A stretch of 64,000 bases of DNA from Pleurodeles waltl (GCF_031143425.1 NC_090444.1:63359533-63423532), one strand, 5' to 3'; shown: positions 12,093 through 23,395, numbered from the stretch's first letter. Numbers and translations: made by a program. The notes: generated by a model from the letters alone, not told the origin.

Positions 12093-13650
12093 ATTTTCAA
12101 TAACGTCTTCTTATTCCAGGCAGAGTACAGGTTGTGATGTGAACTTGTTAATGAAGATGGTCATACCTAGCAAGACCAAAAACATCAAAGTATCCCTGAC
12201 GAATTCTTGGTAGTCATTCTGTGTGCACATCTGTGTCTGGACACCAAAAATGCCAAACTGTAAACCTCTTGGATTCACCTTTGCAAGTCTAACCATGTCT
12301 CTCCAGTAGGCCTGAACCTCCCAACCTGTTCACCAAATGTGAAGCATACTATCTATAGACCATTGTACATTTTAGTCTGTGCACATTAAGGTGTCAGCAT
12401 GGGCTTATTTTATTACCCACCACCACCACATGCGAAAAACCAATCCATGAAAGATGTGGCCTTAAATATTCGACCAAGTTTGTCAGTGAGCTTCCATCAC
12501 AAATCTCAGTCACTGTACCCCTGAATGTATGTTTCCTGTCAGGCTTCCTTGCCACCAATAATGTGTAGGTTTTAATGATTAGACCCTCGTCATGTGACCA
12601 TCACGTCCATTAGCGCATCAAAAAGCTCCATGTGATTGTCTTTCATGGAATTTTCTGTATGTGAGTTCCCTGAATGGCATCTTACGAAATGTTCAAATTT
12701 GAAACAAGAAAAACATGCCTATAAGTAGCAATATTTTATGTTTTTTCTTTTTTTATTTATGCAGGATCCCCGAAACATGATTTAAAAAGTACATTTTCAA
12801 ATATGAAAATTTAAAACAAGGAAAACATACCTGTTGGGACAAATCTTTATACTTTACAATTCTACCTTTCTATTTTCCTTTTAAAACAATTTAAACAATG
12901 AGTCTATTTAAACAGTTAAAACAATTCATCCATTTAAGCAAAATCTGTCATAAAGTACATTTAACTGAAACCACTGCAGTATAATAATACCCTAAAATTG
13001 AAAAAAGGAAGGAAAAACTCTGTGGCCAGGTCACTTGGATACGAATCTTTGATGCCCTGAAGTGATCTTCAAGAATGACGACTAATTTCACTTACGTAAT
13101 CAGCATTATTTGGGTGATGTGATAATACAAGGCTTTAAAAGATTGCACGTGCAAAACTAAAGTATAAATAAACATAACACTAAAGAACAAACAGTAGTTT
13201 GTGAAGGACATCTTGTCTTTATGACACTGTTTTGATTGAATGAAGATATTTAATACATTATTATTGTGAAAATAAAAAAGTGTGAAGATAATTAATAAAC
13301 CTATTGGTAACATATATATGAAACCATAGGACTCAAATGAATTTACACAACTATTTGTCAGTATAGTCTGTTTGCACTGGATTAGCTGCCTCTAAACATA
13401 CTATAGGTAGATGGAAAGTGTTGTGTATCATAGCTTGTCACCAAAAAGTAAATGGACTATTTCTCAGCAGGCTTAAGGCTTCTAGAAGTTGAAAAGGAAC
13501 CACAGCTGATCCCATGAGACATTTTAAAATGCCAGGTATTTGTATGTGGCTGCTTTGAGATCAGCTAACACTTTTACTAAAACTGACACCCTTGTGGAAG
13601 AAGTCTCTTTACAATTTATTTGCATAAACTCTGTTCATCTCCCAACCTAT
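12093..13650. other. Intronic DNA, A/T-rich, nothing recognised
   Basis: No exon, RNA gene or clear repeat boundary. The sequence is A/T-rich with scattered homopolymer runs. A 73-codon minus-strand frame at 13092-13313 has no domain and a low-complexity A/T composition. Confidence 0.45.
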
Positions 13651-14388
13651 GGGCCATATGTACTAAGATAGGATTTGAAAAAGTGGTTGCAATTTGCTGA
13701 ATGACTTTTTGAGAAATTCTGTGATATTCTGCAAACTAACCTATGTACAAATAGGCCAGTTCACAAAATACTGACTCACAGTGGATCGCAATTTGACCTA
13801 CCTGATGAATATTAATGAGGTAGTTTGCAAAATGAGACCCAGTATGATTAGCTGTCATCACAAGGGTGGGGGCCTGCTGGAGTCAGCAGACCACCATGTC
13901 TGTGATTACATTTAAAAAACATTTAGAGAAAAAGCAGTAAATTTTCCCTGAAGGAAAACAAAATGTTTAAAAAAACAAAAGTTTGGAAAACTATTTTTTA
14001 GGAGTAGACAGTGGGCCCGGATGACCACTGGGTACTCCTAAAAAATGATTTTAGAACACTTATAAAGGGAAAGGGGTCTCCTAGGGACCCCTTCCCATTT
14101 GCAAATGGGTTACCACTCCTTTAAGGTATTGGCAAAATATTAATGTTTTGTGAACGGATTTCAGTCGCAAAACATTAATACATTACATAAGAAATTGCTA
14201 ATTGGAACACACCCTTTCCAAATCGCAATTCCTTATGATTTCCTAAACCCATTTAGCTATTCAGTAGTATGTTACCAAAAAGCTAAATAGGCTTACTACA
14301 TCCAAAAACCTCATTTTCTTGTATCAAACCCTGTGTTTTATTGAATCACAGGGTTTGCGGTAAGAAAATGCAGTAGTCCATTTGGCCC
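13651..14388. mobile_element. Harbinger-like MITE, ~740 bp
   Basis: The left end reads GGGCCATATGTACTAAG, and the reverse complement of the right end (14360-14388) reads GGGCCAAATGGACTAC. These tips are the same family as the 68-bp MITE at 11719. Internal complementary segments flank GGGCCCGG near 14015 (AGGAGTAGACAGTGG against CCACTGGGTACTCCT). TTA follows the right end but TAT precedes the left, so the target duplication is imperfect. No transposase frame is present, so the element is non-autonomous. Confidence 0.55.
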
Positions 14389-14842
14389 TTATATTTCTAA
14401 TTCCCTTCATCCGAGGTATGGTTTGAGCTTGCTATTCTTTAACTCTAGCCTATGCTTCTCTTCATGGATATTGTGGAGAATCTTGTGATGGAGAATGAAA
14501 AGTTACTTATTGCAGTCCTAGTTCTTTATAGCTACTTACTTGTAATCCTTAATAAGTGATACTCAAAGTACGGCCCGGGGGCCGCAGAGGGACCTCCTGA
14601 CCTTTACGTGCTGCCCCTGGTCAACAGCAGCATTGTACTGCTGTTTACTCAACTCAGCACTACCATTAAAAGATGTTAAATAAATGGACAACCACTAATT
14701 TAAAGATTCATTGACAATAAAGAAAGGAAGTAAATAAGGTGTCCTGCACCACTTAACTTTAGAAACACCTTTAATTCTGAAGATGTCTTGCAGGAAATGT
14801 GTAAAATTATGATAAAGTCTCTTCAAAATTCAAAAAGTGTAT
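14389..14842. other. Intronic DNA with old repeat fragments
   Basis: Bases 14497-14560 (AAAAGTTACTTATTG...TACTTACTTGTAATCC) resemble ends of old DIRS terminal repeats. Bases 14568-14590 (CTCAAAGTACGGCCCGGGGGCCG) resemble hAT-type element ends. Both are short and uncertain. Confidence 0.3.
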
Positions 14843-15017
14843 GTTCGATGGCATCTGTCGCTGTAGATACGCATGTTCTGCAATAGCTCGCCATCTGGTG
14901 TTGGGCCGGAGTGTTACAAGTTGTTTTTCTTCTAAGAAGTCTTTCGAGTCACGGGACCGAGTGACTCCTCCTTTTGTCTCCATTGCGCATGGGCGTCGAC
15001 TCCATCCTCGATTGTTT
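14843..15017 (+). repeat. Left inverted terminal repeat of DIRS A
   Basis: It begins GTTCGATGGCATCTGTCGCT. It is the reverse complement, with few mismatches, of 20530 to about 20705. The right copy carries about 29 extra bases at its outer end, as in classic DIRS elements. Confidence 0.9.
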
Positions 15018-15237
15018 TTTTTCCGCCATCGGGTTCGGACGTGTTCCTGTCGCTCCGAGTTTCGGAACAGAAAAAATAGTTAATTTCGGAAGATTTTCGT
15101 CGGTATTGTTGCGTTCGGGATCGGCATACTTACATTCAACACCGCATCGAAGATCGAAGAGCTCCGGTGCCCTTCGGGGTAATTTTTCGATCCTCCGTCG
15201 GGGCCTAGTCGGCCCGACCGCGTGCTGAAGAACGCCG

Positions 15238-17283
15238 ATGGAACGGACCCCGTTCCGTTTCTGCCCCAAATGCCACAATAAATACCCCTACACAGACCAA
15301 CACTTGGTCTGCAACCTGTGCCTGTCACCTGAGCACAGCGAAGACACCTGCGAGGCCTGTCGTGCGTTCCGGTCCCGAAAAACACTCCGAGACCGTCGAG
15401 CCAGAAGACTTCAAATGGCGTCCGCACCGACAGCCCGACGGGAGTTCGAGGAACAGGAAGAGGAAGGTACCTTCTCGATCCAAGACTCAGACTCCGAAGG
15501 ATTCGACGATACACAAACCGTGAGTAAGACGTCGAAAACCACACAAAGAAACATTTACAAGGCCCAGGGGACGCCACTGCCACCAGGCCATGGCTCAACC
15601 CATAAAATCGGTGACCGACCGTCGGCACCGAAAAAGGCCCAAACAGTGCCGAGATCGTCCGACTCCGGTCGAGACACCGGCACGCAGCCTTCTCGGGACC
15701 GACAAAGTGCTGGAGACAAGCCTCGACACCGAGATGCCGGTGTGGACACGGCTCGACGCCGAGACAGCGGCACCGAAACAGATCGACGCCGAGAGGTTTC
15801 GGCCCCGAAAAAGAAAAAAGTCACCTCGGAGCCGAAAAAACATGCAGACAAAGTTTCGACGCCGAAACAAACTGCAAGCGACCCAGCTTCAGGCTCTTAT
15901 ACAGAAGAGCACTCGCTAACCTCCCAAATGCAGAAGCATAGGTTTGAGGAAGAGCTACAAGCAACTGATGCGGACCATACGCAAAAGCGTATCTTCATTC
16001 AGCAGGGGACAGGAAAAATAAGCACCCTTCCCCCCATTAGGAGAAAGAGAAGGTTGGAGTTCCACACGGAACAAGCACCACAACCAAAAGTGGTGAAAAG
16101 AGTTACACCACCACCCTCTCCTCCACCCGTGATTAACGTTTCACCAGCACAAACGCCATCACACTCCCCAGCTCACACCACCATGAGCCAGGGTGACCAA
16201 GACCAGGACGCATGGGACCTATACGACGCCCCAGTGTCAGATAACAGCCCAGAGGCATACCCTACAAAACCATCTCCACCAGAAGACAGCACCGCGTACT
16301 CTCAGGTGGTGGCTAGAGCAGCACAATTTCACAACGTAAGCCTCTACTCAGAACAGGTCGAGGATGATTTCTTGTTCAACACACTCTCCTCCACCCACAG
16401 CTCCTACCAAAGCCTGCCTATGCTCCCTGGTATGCTCCGGCACGCAAAAGACATATTTAAGGACCCGGTCAAAAGTAGGGCAATCACACCAAGGGTGGAA
16501 AAAAAGTATAAGCCGCCTCCTACAGACCCGGCTTTCATCACAACACAGCTGCCACCAGACTCTGTTGTTGTAGGAGCAGCTAGGAAAAGGGCCAACTCTC
16601 ACACATCTGGAGATGCACCACCCCCAGATAAAGAAAGCCGCAAGTTTGATGCAGCTGGTAAAAGAGTCGCAGCACAAGCTGCAAACCAGTGGCGCATCGC
16701 GAACTCCCAGGCACTACTTGCGCGCTATGACAGAGCCCACTGGGACGAGATGCAACATCTCATTGAACATCTGCCCAAAGACTTCCAAAATAGGGCAAAA
16801 CAAGTGGTTGAGGAGGGACAGGCCATCTCCAACAACCAGATCCGCTCCTCCATGGACGCTGCAGATACAGCTGCACGGACAATTAATACATCTGTAACTA
16901 TCAGAAGGCATGCATGGCTCCGAACGTCTGGATTTAAACCAGAGATTCAACAAGCAGTTCTCAATATGCCTTTTAATGAAAAAGAACTGTTCGGTCCAGA
17001 AGTGGACACAGCGATTGAGAAACTCAAAAAAGATACGGACACTGCCAAAGCCATGGGCGCACTCTACTCCCCGCAGAGCAGAGGGAATTACAGCTCATCC
17101 CGTAAAACGCCCTTTCGAGGGGGGTTTCGGGGTCAAAGCACACAAGCCAGCACCTCACAAGCCACACCGTCCAGTTACCAAGGACAGTATAGAGGAGGTT
17201 TTCGGGGACAATATAGAGGAGGGCAATTCCCTAGAAATAGAGGAAGATTCCAAAGCCCCAAAACCCCTACTACTAAACAGTGA
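15238..17283 (+). CDS. DIRS gag-like protein (ORF1), 681 aa, element A
   Basis: The intact ORF starts MERTPFRFCPKC. A cysteine cluster at residues 9-44 has three CxxC pairs and a histidine, as in a zinc-binding fold. Residues about 55-290 are a charged Ser/Thr/Lys linker and about 295-330 are Pro-rich. Residues about 345-610 hold the conserved block with VVVGAARKRANSHTSGDAPP and HWDEMQHLIEHLPK. The C-terminal 65 residues are rich in RGG/FRG repeats typical of RNA-binding tails. The same protein occurs in elements B and C, so the start is well supported. It is presumed to be the structural protein that packages element RNA. It ends 66 nt before the frame that carries the recombinase becomes open again in the same phase. 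Confidence 0.85.
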   Translation: MERTPFRFCPKCHNKYPYTDQHLVCNLCLSPEHSEDTCEACRAFRSRKTLRDRRARRLQMASAPTARREFEEQEEEGTFSIQDSDSEGFDDTQTVSKTSKTTQRNIYKAQGTPLPPGHGSTHKIGDRPSAPKKAQTVPRSSDSGRDTGTQPSRDRQSAGDKPRHRDAGVDTARRRDSGTETDRRREVSAPKKKKVTSEPKKHADKVSTPKQTASDPASGSYTEEHSLTSQMQKHRFEEELQATDADHTQKRIFIQQGTGKISTLPPIRRKRRLEFHTEQAPQPKVVKRVTPPPSPPPVINVSPAQTPSHSPAHTTMSQGDQDQDAWDLYDAPVSDNSPEAYPTKPSPPEDSTAYSQVVARAAQFHNVSLYSEQVEDDFLFNTLSSTHSSYQSLPMLPGMLRHAKDIFKDPVKSRAITPRVEKKYKPPPTDPAFITTQLPPDSVVVGAARKRANSHTSGDAPPPDKESRKFDAAGKRVAAQAANQWRIANSQALLARYDRAHWDEMQHLIEHLPKDFQNRAKQVVEEGQAISNNQIRSSMDAADTAARTINTSVTIRRHAWLRTSGFKPEIQQAVLNMPFNEKELFGPEVDTAIEKLKKDTDTAKAMGALYSPQSRGNYSSSRKTPFRGGFRGQSTQASTSQATPSSYQGQYRGGFRGQYRGGQFPRNRGRFQSPKTPTTKQ

Positions 17284-17284
17284 C

Positions 17285-19183
17285 TCACATGTCACTCACC
17301 CCCTCCACACAACACCAGTGGGGGGACGAATAGGTCATTATTACAGAGCATGGGAGAAAATCACTACAGACACTTGGGTTCTAGCAATTATCCAACATGG
17401 TTACTGCATAGAATTTCTACAGTTCCCTCCAAACATACCACCAAAAGCACAAAATTTAACAACACACCATTCCAATCTCCTAGAGATAGAAGTGCAGGCA
17501 CTATTGCAAAAGAATGCAATCGAATTAGTGCCAGACACACAAATAAACACAGGAGTTTACTCACTGTACTTTCTGATACCAAAGAAGGACAAAACACTGA
17601 GACCAATCCTAGACCTCAGAGTAGTCAACACTTTCATCAAATCAGACCACTTCCACATGGTCACACTACAAGAAGTATTGCCATTGCTAAAGCTGCACGA
17701 CTACATGGCAACTTTAGACCTCAAGGATGCTTATTTCCATATACCAATTCACCCATCGCACAGGAAATACCTAAGGTTTGTATTCAAAGGAATACATTAC
17801 CAATTCAAGGTACTGCCTTTCGGATTAACAACCGCACCAAGAGTCTTTACCAAATGTCTAGCGGTAGTCGCTGCACACATCAGAAGGCAGCAAATACATG
17901 TGTTCCCATATCTAGACGACTGGCTAATCAAGGCCCATTCGTTAATAGAGTGCTCAAATCACACAAATCATATCATACAAACCCTCTTCAAACTAGGGTT
18001 CACCGTCAATTTCACAAAATCCAAAATTCGGCCACGCAAGGTACAACAATACCTGGGAGCCATAATAGACACATCAAAAGGAGTAGCCACTCCAAGTCCA
18101 CAAAGAATTCAAAATTTCAACACCATCATACAACGCATGTAGCCAACACAAAAGATACAAGCAAAGATGGTATTACAACTCCTAGGCATGATGTCATCAT
18201 GCATAGCCATTGTCCCAAACGCAAGACTGCACATGAGGCCCTTACAACAATGCCTAGCATCACAGTGGTCTCAAGCACAGGGTCACCTTCTAGATCTGGT
18301 GTTAATAGACCGCCAAACTTACCTCTCGCTTCTGTGGTGGAACAACATAAATTTAAACAAGGGGCGGCCTTTCCAAGACCCAGTGCCACAATACGTAATA
18401 ACAACAGATGCTTCCATGACAGGGTGGGGAGCACACCTCGATCAACACAGCATACAAGGACAATGGAACGTACATCAAACAAAACTGCATATCAATCACC
18501 TAGAACTTCTTGCAGTTTTTCAAGCACTAAAAGCTTTCCAACCAATAATAGTTCACAAATACATTCTCGTCAAAACAGACAACATGACAACAATGTATTA
18601 TCTAAACAAGCAGGGAGGGACGCACTCCACGCAGTTAAGCATGTTAGCACAAAAAATTTGGCATTGGGCACTTCACAACCAAATTCGCCTAATTGCACAG
18701 TTTATACCAGGGATACAAAATCAACTCGCAGACAATCTCTCTCGAGATCACCAACAGGTCCACGAATGGGAAATTCACCCCCAAATACTGAACACTTATT
18801 TCAAACTCTGGGGAACACCTCAGATAGACTCGTTTGCGACAAGGGAGAACGAAAAATGCCAAAACTTCGCATCCAGATACCCACACAAACAATCCCAAGG
18901 CAATGCCCTATGGATGAACTGGTCAGGGATATTTGCTTACGCTTTTCCTCCTCTCCCTCTCCTTCCTTACCTGGTAAACAAACTCAGTCAAAGCAAACTC
19001 AAACTCATATTGATAGCACCAACTTGGGCAAGGCAACCCTAGTACACAACGCTGCTAGACCTATCAGTGGTACCCTGCATCAAATTGCCCAACAGGCCAG
19101 ATCTGTTGACACAGCACAACCAAAGGATCAGACACCCAGATCCAGCATCGCTGAATCTAGCAATCTGGCTCCTGAAATCCTAG
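17285..19183 (+). pseudogene. DIRS reverse transcriptase/RNase H, element A (two stops)
   Basis: The frame lies +1 relative to gag. The reverse transcriptase motifs are intact: YFLIPKKDKTLRPILDLR, LDLKDAYFHIPIHP, VLPFGLTTAPRVFTK and the catalytic YLDD at 17909-17920. The RNase H part has TDAS, HINHLELLAVF, KTDNMTTMYYLNKQGG and ADNLSR. TAG at 18140-18142, just after the reverse transcriptase, and TAG at 19040-19042, where element B has TGG (Trp), break the frame. Elsewhere it is open and ends at 19181-19183. The frame is open upstream into the gag gene (to 16910), so its true start is unknown; expression by frameshift or a second start is possible. Confidence 0.88.
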
Positions 19184-20235
19184 AATTCGGGCACTTACAA
19201 CTTACCCAAGAATGTATGGAAGTCATAAAACAAGCAAGAAGGCCATCCACCAGGCACTGCTATGCAAGTAAATGGAAGAGGTTTGTTTGCTACTGCCATA
19301 TTAATCAAATACAACCATTACACACAACTCCAGAACATGTAGTGGGTTACTTGCTTCACTTACAAAAAGCTAACCTAGCTTTCTCTTCCATTAAGATTCA
19401 CCTTGCAGCAATATCTGCATACCTGCAGACTACCTATTCAACTTCCCTATATAAAATACCAGTCATTAAAGCATTCATGGAGGGCCTTAGGAGAATTATA
19501 CCACCAAGAACACTACCTGTTCCTTCATGGAACCTAAATGTTGTCCTAACTAGACTTATGGGTCCACCTTTTGAACCCATGCACTCCTGCGACATACAAT
19601 TCCTAACCTGGAAGGTGGCATTTCTCATCACCATTACTTCCCTGAGAAGAGTAAGCGAGATTCAGGCGTTTACTATACAGGAACCTTTTATACAACTACA
19701 CAAAAATAAAGTCGTCCTAAGGACCAATCCTAAATTTTTGCCAAAGGTTATTTCACCGTTCCATCTAAATCAAACAGTGGAACTTCCGGTGTTCTTTCCA
19801 CAGCCAGATACCGTAGCTGAAAGGGCACTACATACATTAGATGTCAAAAGAGCATTAATGTATTACATTGACAGAACAAAGAACATCAGAAAGACTAAAC
19901 AACTCTTTATTGCATTTCAAAAACCTCATGCAGGAAACCCAATTTCAAAACAAGGTATAGCCAGATGGATAGTTAAATGCATCCAAATCTGCTACCTTAA
20001 AGCTAAACGACAGCTGCCCATTACACCAAGGGCACACTCAACCAGAAAGAAAGGTGCTACCATGGCCTTTCTAGGAAACATCCCAATGCAAGAAATATGT
20101 AAGGCAGCCACATGGTCTACGCCTCACACATTCACCAAGCACTACTGTGTAGACGTGTTATCCGCACAACAAGCCACAGTAGGTCAAGCTGTATTAAGGA
20201 CATTATTTCAGACTACTTCCACTCCTACAGGCTGA
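17350..20235 (+). CDS. DIRS tyrosine recombinase ORF, element A
   Basis: The open frame is 961 codons, but recognisable recombinase sequence begins only near 19140 (about residue 597, SSNLAPEILEFGHL). The catalytic signature is complete: Arg in LRRVSEIQ, the His-x-x-Arg box in AHSTRKKG and the nucleophile Tyr in FTKHYCVDV. The enzyme would integrate circular element DNA by strand exchange. The preceding ~595 codons overlap the reverse transcriptase/RNase H gene in another phase and read as a Ser/Thr/Asn/Gln/His-rich string. This upstream part may be untranslated or a by-product of codon composition, so the true start is unknown. The frame is in phase with gag, which stops at 17283. Confidence 0.85.
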   Translation: MGENHYRHLGSSNYPTWLLHRISTVPSKHTTKSTKFNNTPFQSPRDRSAGTIAKECNRISARHTNKHRSLLTVLSDTKEGQNTETNPRPQSSQHFHQIRPLPHGHTTRSIAIAKAARLHGNFRPQGCLFPYTNSPIAQEIPKVCIQRNTLPIQGTAFRINNRTKSLYQMSSGSRCTHQKAANTCVPISRRLANQGPFVNRVLKSHKSYHTNPLQTRVHRQFHKIQNSATQGTTIPGSHNRHIKRSSHSKSTKNSKFQHHHTTHVANTKDTSKDGITTPRHDVIMHSHCPKRKTAHEALTTMPSITVVSSTGSPSRSGVNRPPNLPLASVVEQHKFKQGAAFPRPSATIRNNNRCFHDRVGSTPRSTQHTRTMERTSNKTAYQSPRTSCSFSSTKSFPTNNSSQIHSRQNRQHDNNVLSKQAGRDALHAVKHVSTKNLALGTSQPNSPNCTVYTRDTKSTRRQSLSRSPTGPRMGNSPPNTEHLFQTLGNTSDRLVCDKGERKMPKLRIQIPTQTIPRQCPMDELVRDICLRFSSSPSPSLPGKQTQSKQTQTHIDSTNLGKATLVHNAARPISGTLHQIAQQARSVDTAQPKDQTPRSSIAESSNLAPEILEFGHLQLTQECMEVIKQARRPSTRHCYASKWKRFVCYCHINQIQPLHTTPEHVVGYLLHLQKANLAFSSIKIHLAAISAYLQTTYSTSLYKIPVIKAFMEGLRRIIPPRTLPVPSWNLNVVLTRLMGPPFEPMHSCDIQFLTWKVAFLITITSLRRVSEIQAFTIQEPFIQLHKNKVVLRTNPKFLPKVISPFHLNQTVELPVFFPQPDTVAERALHTLDVKRALMYYIDRTKNIRKTKQLFIAFQKPHAGNPISKQGIARWIVKCIQICYLKAKRQLPITPRAHSTRKKGATMAFLGNIPMQEICKAATWSTPHTFTKHYCVDVLSAQQATVGQAVLRTLFQTTSTPTG

Positions 20236-20270
20236 TCCACCGCTTTTGGGGAAATAACTGCTTACTAGTC

Positions 20271-20375
20271 TATTGCAGAACATGCGTATCTACAGCGACA
20301 GATGCCATCGAACTGAAAATGTCACTTACCCAGTGTACATCTGTTCGTGGCATCAGTCGCAGTAGATTCGCATGT
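20271..20375 (+). repeat. Internal complementary region (circle-junction template), DIRS A
   Basis: Bases 20271-20313 are the reverse complement of the first 43 bases of the left ITR. Bases 20314-20375 are the reverse complement of the outer end of the right ITR. Together they spell the junction of the two element ends in inverted order. In DIRS elements this region is used to complete the ends and form the circular intermediate. Confidence 0.9.
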
Positions 20376-20529
20376 GCCCACCCGCCTCCCCGGGAGCCTG
20401 TAGCAGTTTGGAAGTTACCTTCAATTATTTATATATGTATCATCTCAACCTTAAATAAGTGCATACTTAGTCACTCCATTGCATGGGCACTATTACTACA
20501 ATTCAACTCCTACCTCACCCTCTGCGGGG

Positions 20530-20734
20530 AAAAACAATCGAGGATGGAGTCGACGCCCATGCGCAATGGAGACAAAAGGAGGAGTCACTCGGTCCCGTGA
20601 CTCGAAAGACTTCTTCGAAGAAAAACAACTTGTAACACTCCGGCCCAACACCAGATGGCGAGCTATTGCAGAACATGCGAATCTACTGCGACTGATGCCA
20701 CGAACAGATGTACACTGGGTAAGTGACATTTTCA
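20530..20734 (+). repeat. Right inverted terminal repeat of DIRS A
   Basis: Inverted partner of 14843-15017, with an outer extension ending GGGTAAGTGACATTTTCA. The extension is copied in the internal complementary region at 20314, which fixes the element end at 20734. Confidence 0.9.
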
Positions 20735-21910
<1,176 letters not shown>

Positions 21911-21914
21911 GCAC

Positions 21915-21945
<31 letters not shown>

Positions 21946-22000
21946 TATATGTGTATGTATGTATATATATATATATATGTATGTGTGTATATATATATAT
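21911..22000. repeat. Poly-A plus (AT/GT)n microsatellite
   Basis: A run of about 15 A is followed by alternating TA with GTAT interruptions, up to the composite repeat at 22001. A similar TA tract closes that repeat at 22977-22996. Confidence 0.9.
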
Positions 22001-22976
22001 CAAAACAAATCCCTTTCAGGGTTAGAGTGACGCATAAATTATGCAAAAAAGAATAGAGAACTCTGGGTAGTTCCCAAATTTAGGTGGAGAGCAGCTCTAG
22101 CAAGGAGCACTCTGCAACACCAGCGACACTCTAGATTTGCTCACCTCAAATGTCTGTTTATCTAGCAAAGTTTTTAAGCATTGGATCAGCACAGTGCTAT
22201 CCACGCCGAGCTAGATAGTGACAAAGTCTTTTGCCATTTATACAGCAAAGTCTTTAAGCATAGGTTTGACACAGTGTCAACCTTGCCGAGCTGTAAAATG
22301 ACAAAAGCCAGTTACCACTCCAGGCACAGTATTACAGCTTTGGACTGGTAAAATACCGCCCAAGCCAACCTGGAATGAGTAAAAGCAACCCCTGACACGT
22401 GTTTCGCTCTCATTAGAGAGGTTTAGCTTTGTCCAGACACAAGGGAGCACCCAGTATAAGTCAAAACAAATCCCTTTCAGGGTTAGAGTGACGCATAAAT
22501 TATGCAAAAATGAATAGAGAACTCTGGGTAGTTCCCAAATTTAGGTGGAGAGCAGCTCTAGCAAGGAGCACTCTGCAACACCAGCGACACTCTAGATTTG
22601 CTCACCTCAAATGTCTGTTTATCTAGCAAACTTTTTAAGCATTGGATCAGCACAGTGCTATCCACGCCGAGCTAGATAGTGACAAAGTCTTTTGCCTGGA
22701 GTGGTAACTGGCTTTTGTCATTTTACAGCTCGGCAAGGTTGACACTGTGTCAAACCTATGCTTAAAGACTTTGCTGTATAAATGGCAAAAGACTTTGTCA
22801 CTATCTAGCTCGGCGTGGATAGCACTGTGCTGATCCAATGCTTAAAAACTTTGCTAGATAAACAGACATTTGAGGTGAGCAAATCTAGAGTGTCGCTGGT
22901 GTTGCAGAGTGCTCCTTGCTAGAGCTGCTCTCCACCTAAATTTGGGAACTACCCAGAGTTCTCTATTCTTTTTTGC
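22001..22976. repeat. Composite direct/inverted (foldback) repeat
   Basis: Copy 1 starts CAAAACAAATCCCTTTCAGG at 22001. A direct copy starts at 22462 and runs to about 22695. From 22696 to about 22976 the sequence is the reverse complement of copy 1 (about 22043-22321). Two related ~70-bp subunits (GCATTGGATCAGCACAGTGC and GCATAGGTTTGACACAGTGT types) occur in tandem inside the unit. A CACGTGTTTCGCTCTCATTAG string between the copies resembles GAGCGAAACACGTG motifs found in other amphibian repeats (from memory). TA microsatellites bound both sides. No coding capacity; the class is unknown. Confidence 0.75.
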
Positions 22977-22996
22977 ATATATATATATATATATAT
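22977..22996. repeat. (AT)n tract at left flank of DIRS B
   Basis: About ten AT units run directly into the element tip. The right flank of DIRS B (31516-31543) is also (AT)n, so the element inserted inside this microsatellite. Confidence 0.9.
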
Positions 22997-23176
22997 GTTC
23001 GATGGCATGTGTAGCTGCAGATACACATGCTGTGCACATCCCGCCATCTGGTGTTGGGCTCGGAGTGTTACAAGTTGTTTTTCTTCGAAGAAGTCTTTTC
23101 GAGTCACGAGACCGAGGGACTCCTCCCATTTCGACTCCATTGCGCATGGGCGTCGACTCCATCTTAGATTGTTTTT
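22997..23176 (+). repeat. Left inverted terminal repeat of DIRS B
   Basis: Reverse complement of about 31309-31486 with few mismatches. It begins GTTCGATGGCATGTGTAGCT. Confidence 0.9.
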
Positions 23177-23395
23177 TTTTCCGCCATCGGGTTCGGTCGT
23201 GTTCCTTTTAGCTCCGTGTTTCGGGTCGGAAAGTTAGTTAGAATCTCGGAAAAAACGTCGGTATTGTTTGCGTTCGGTATCGGGTTAGTTACAACAGATC
23301 GACACCGAATTTAGAAGAGTTCCGGTGGCCCTTCGGGGTATTTTCGATCCCCCGTCGGGGCCTGGTCGGCCCGGCCATGTGTGAATTAAAGGCTG

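Larger units (their letters stand above)
14843..20734 (+). mobile_element. DIRS-like retrotransposon A (full structure)
   Basis: This is a 5.9-kb element, in the same orientation as IFT172. Order: left ITR, gag-like ORF, reverse transcriptase/RNase H frame, tyrosine recombinase ORF, internal complementary region, right ITR. That order and the absence of LTRs and integrase define the DIRS order. Such elements replicate through RNA and a circular DNA intermediate that the recombinase integrates without target-site duplication, and none is seen here. The gag and recombinase ORFs are open, but the reverse transcriptase/RNase H frame has two stop codons, so this copy cannot move unaided. Its ITRs differ at many positions from those of B and C, marking a separate subfamily. 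Confidence 0.93.

Noticed and set aside
17350..19120. First ~590 codons of the 961-codon frame as a new protein
   Set aside because: It overlaps the well-supported polymerase gene in another phase and has low-complexity composition. I kept only the downstream recombinase as function and list the overlap as a finding to test.
21911..22000. CRISPR-like spacing in repeats
   Set aside because: Simple microsatellite; no repeat-spacer pattern occurs anywhere in the window, and the host is a vertebrate.
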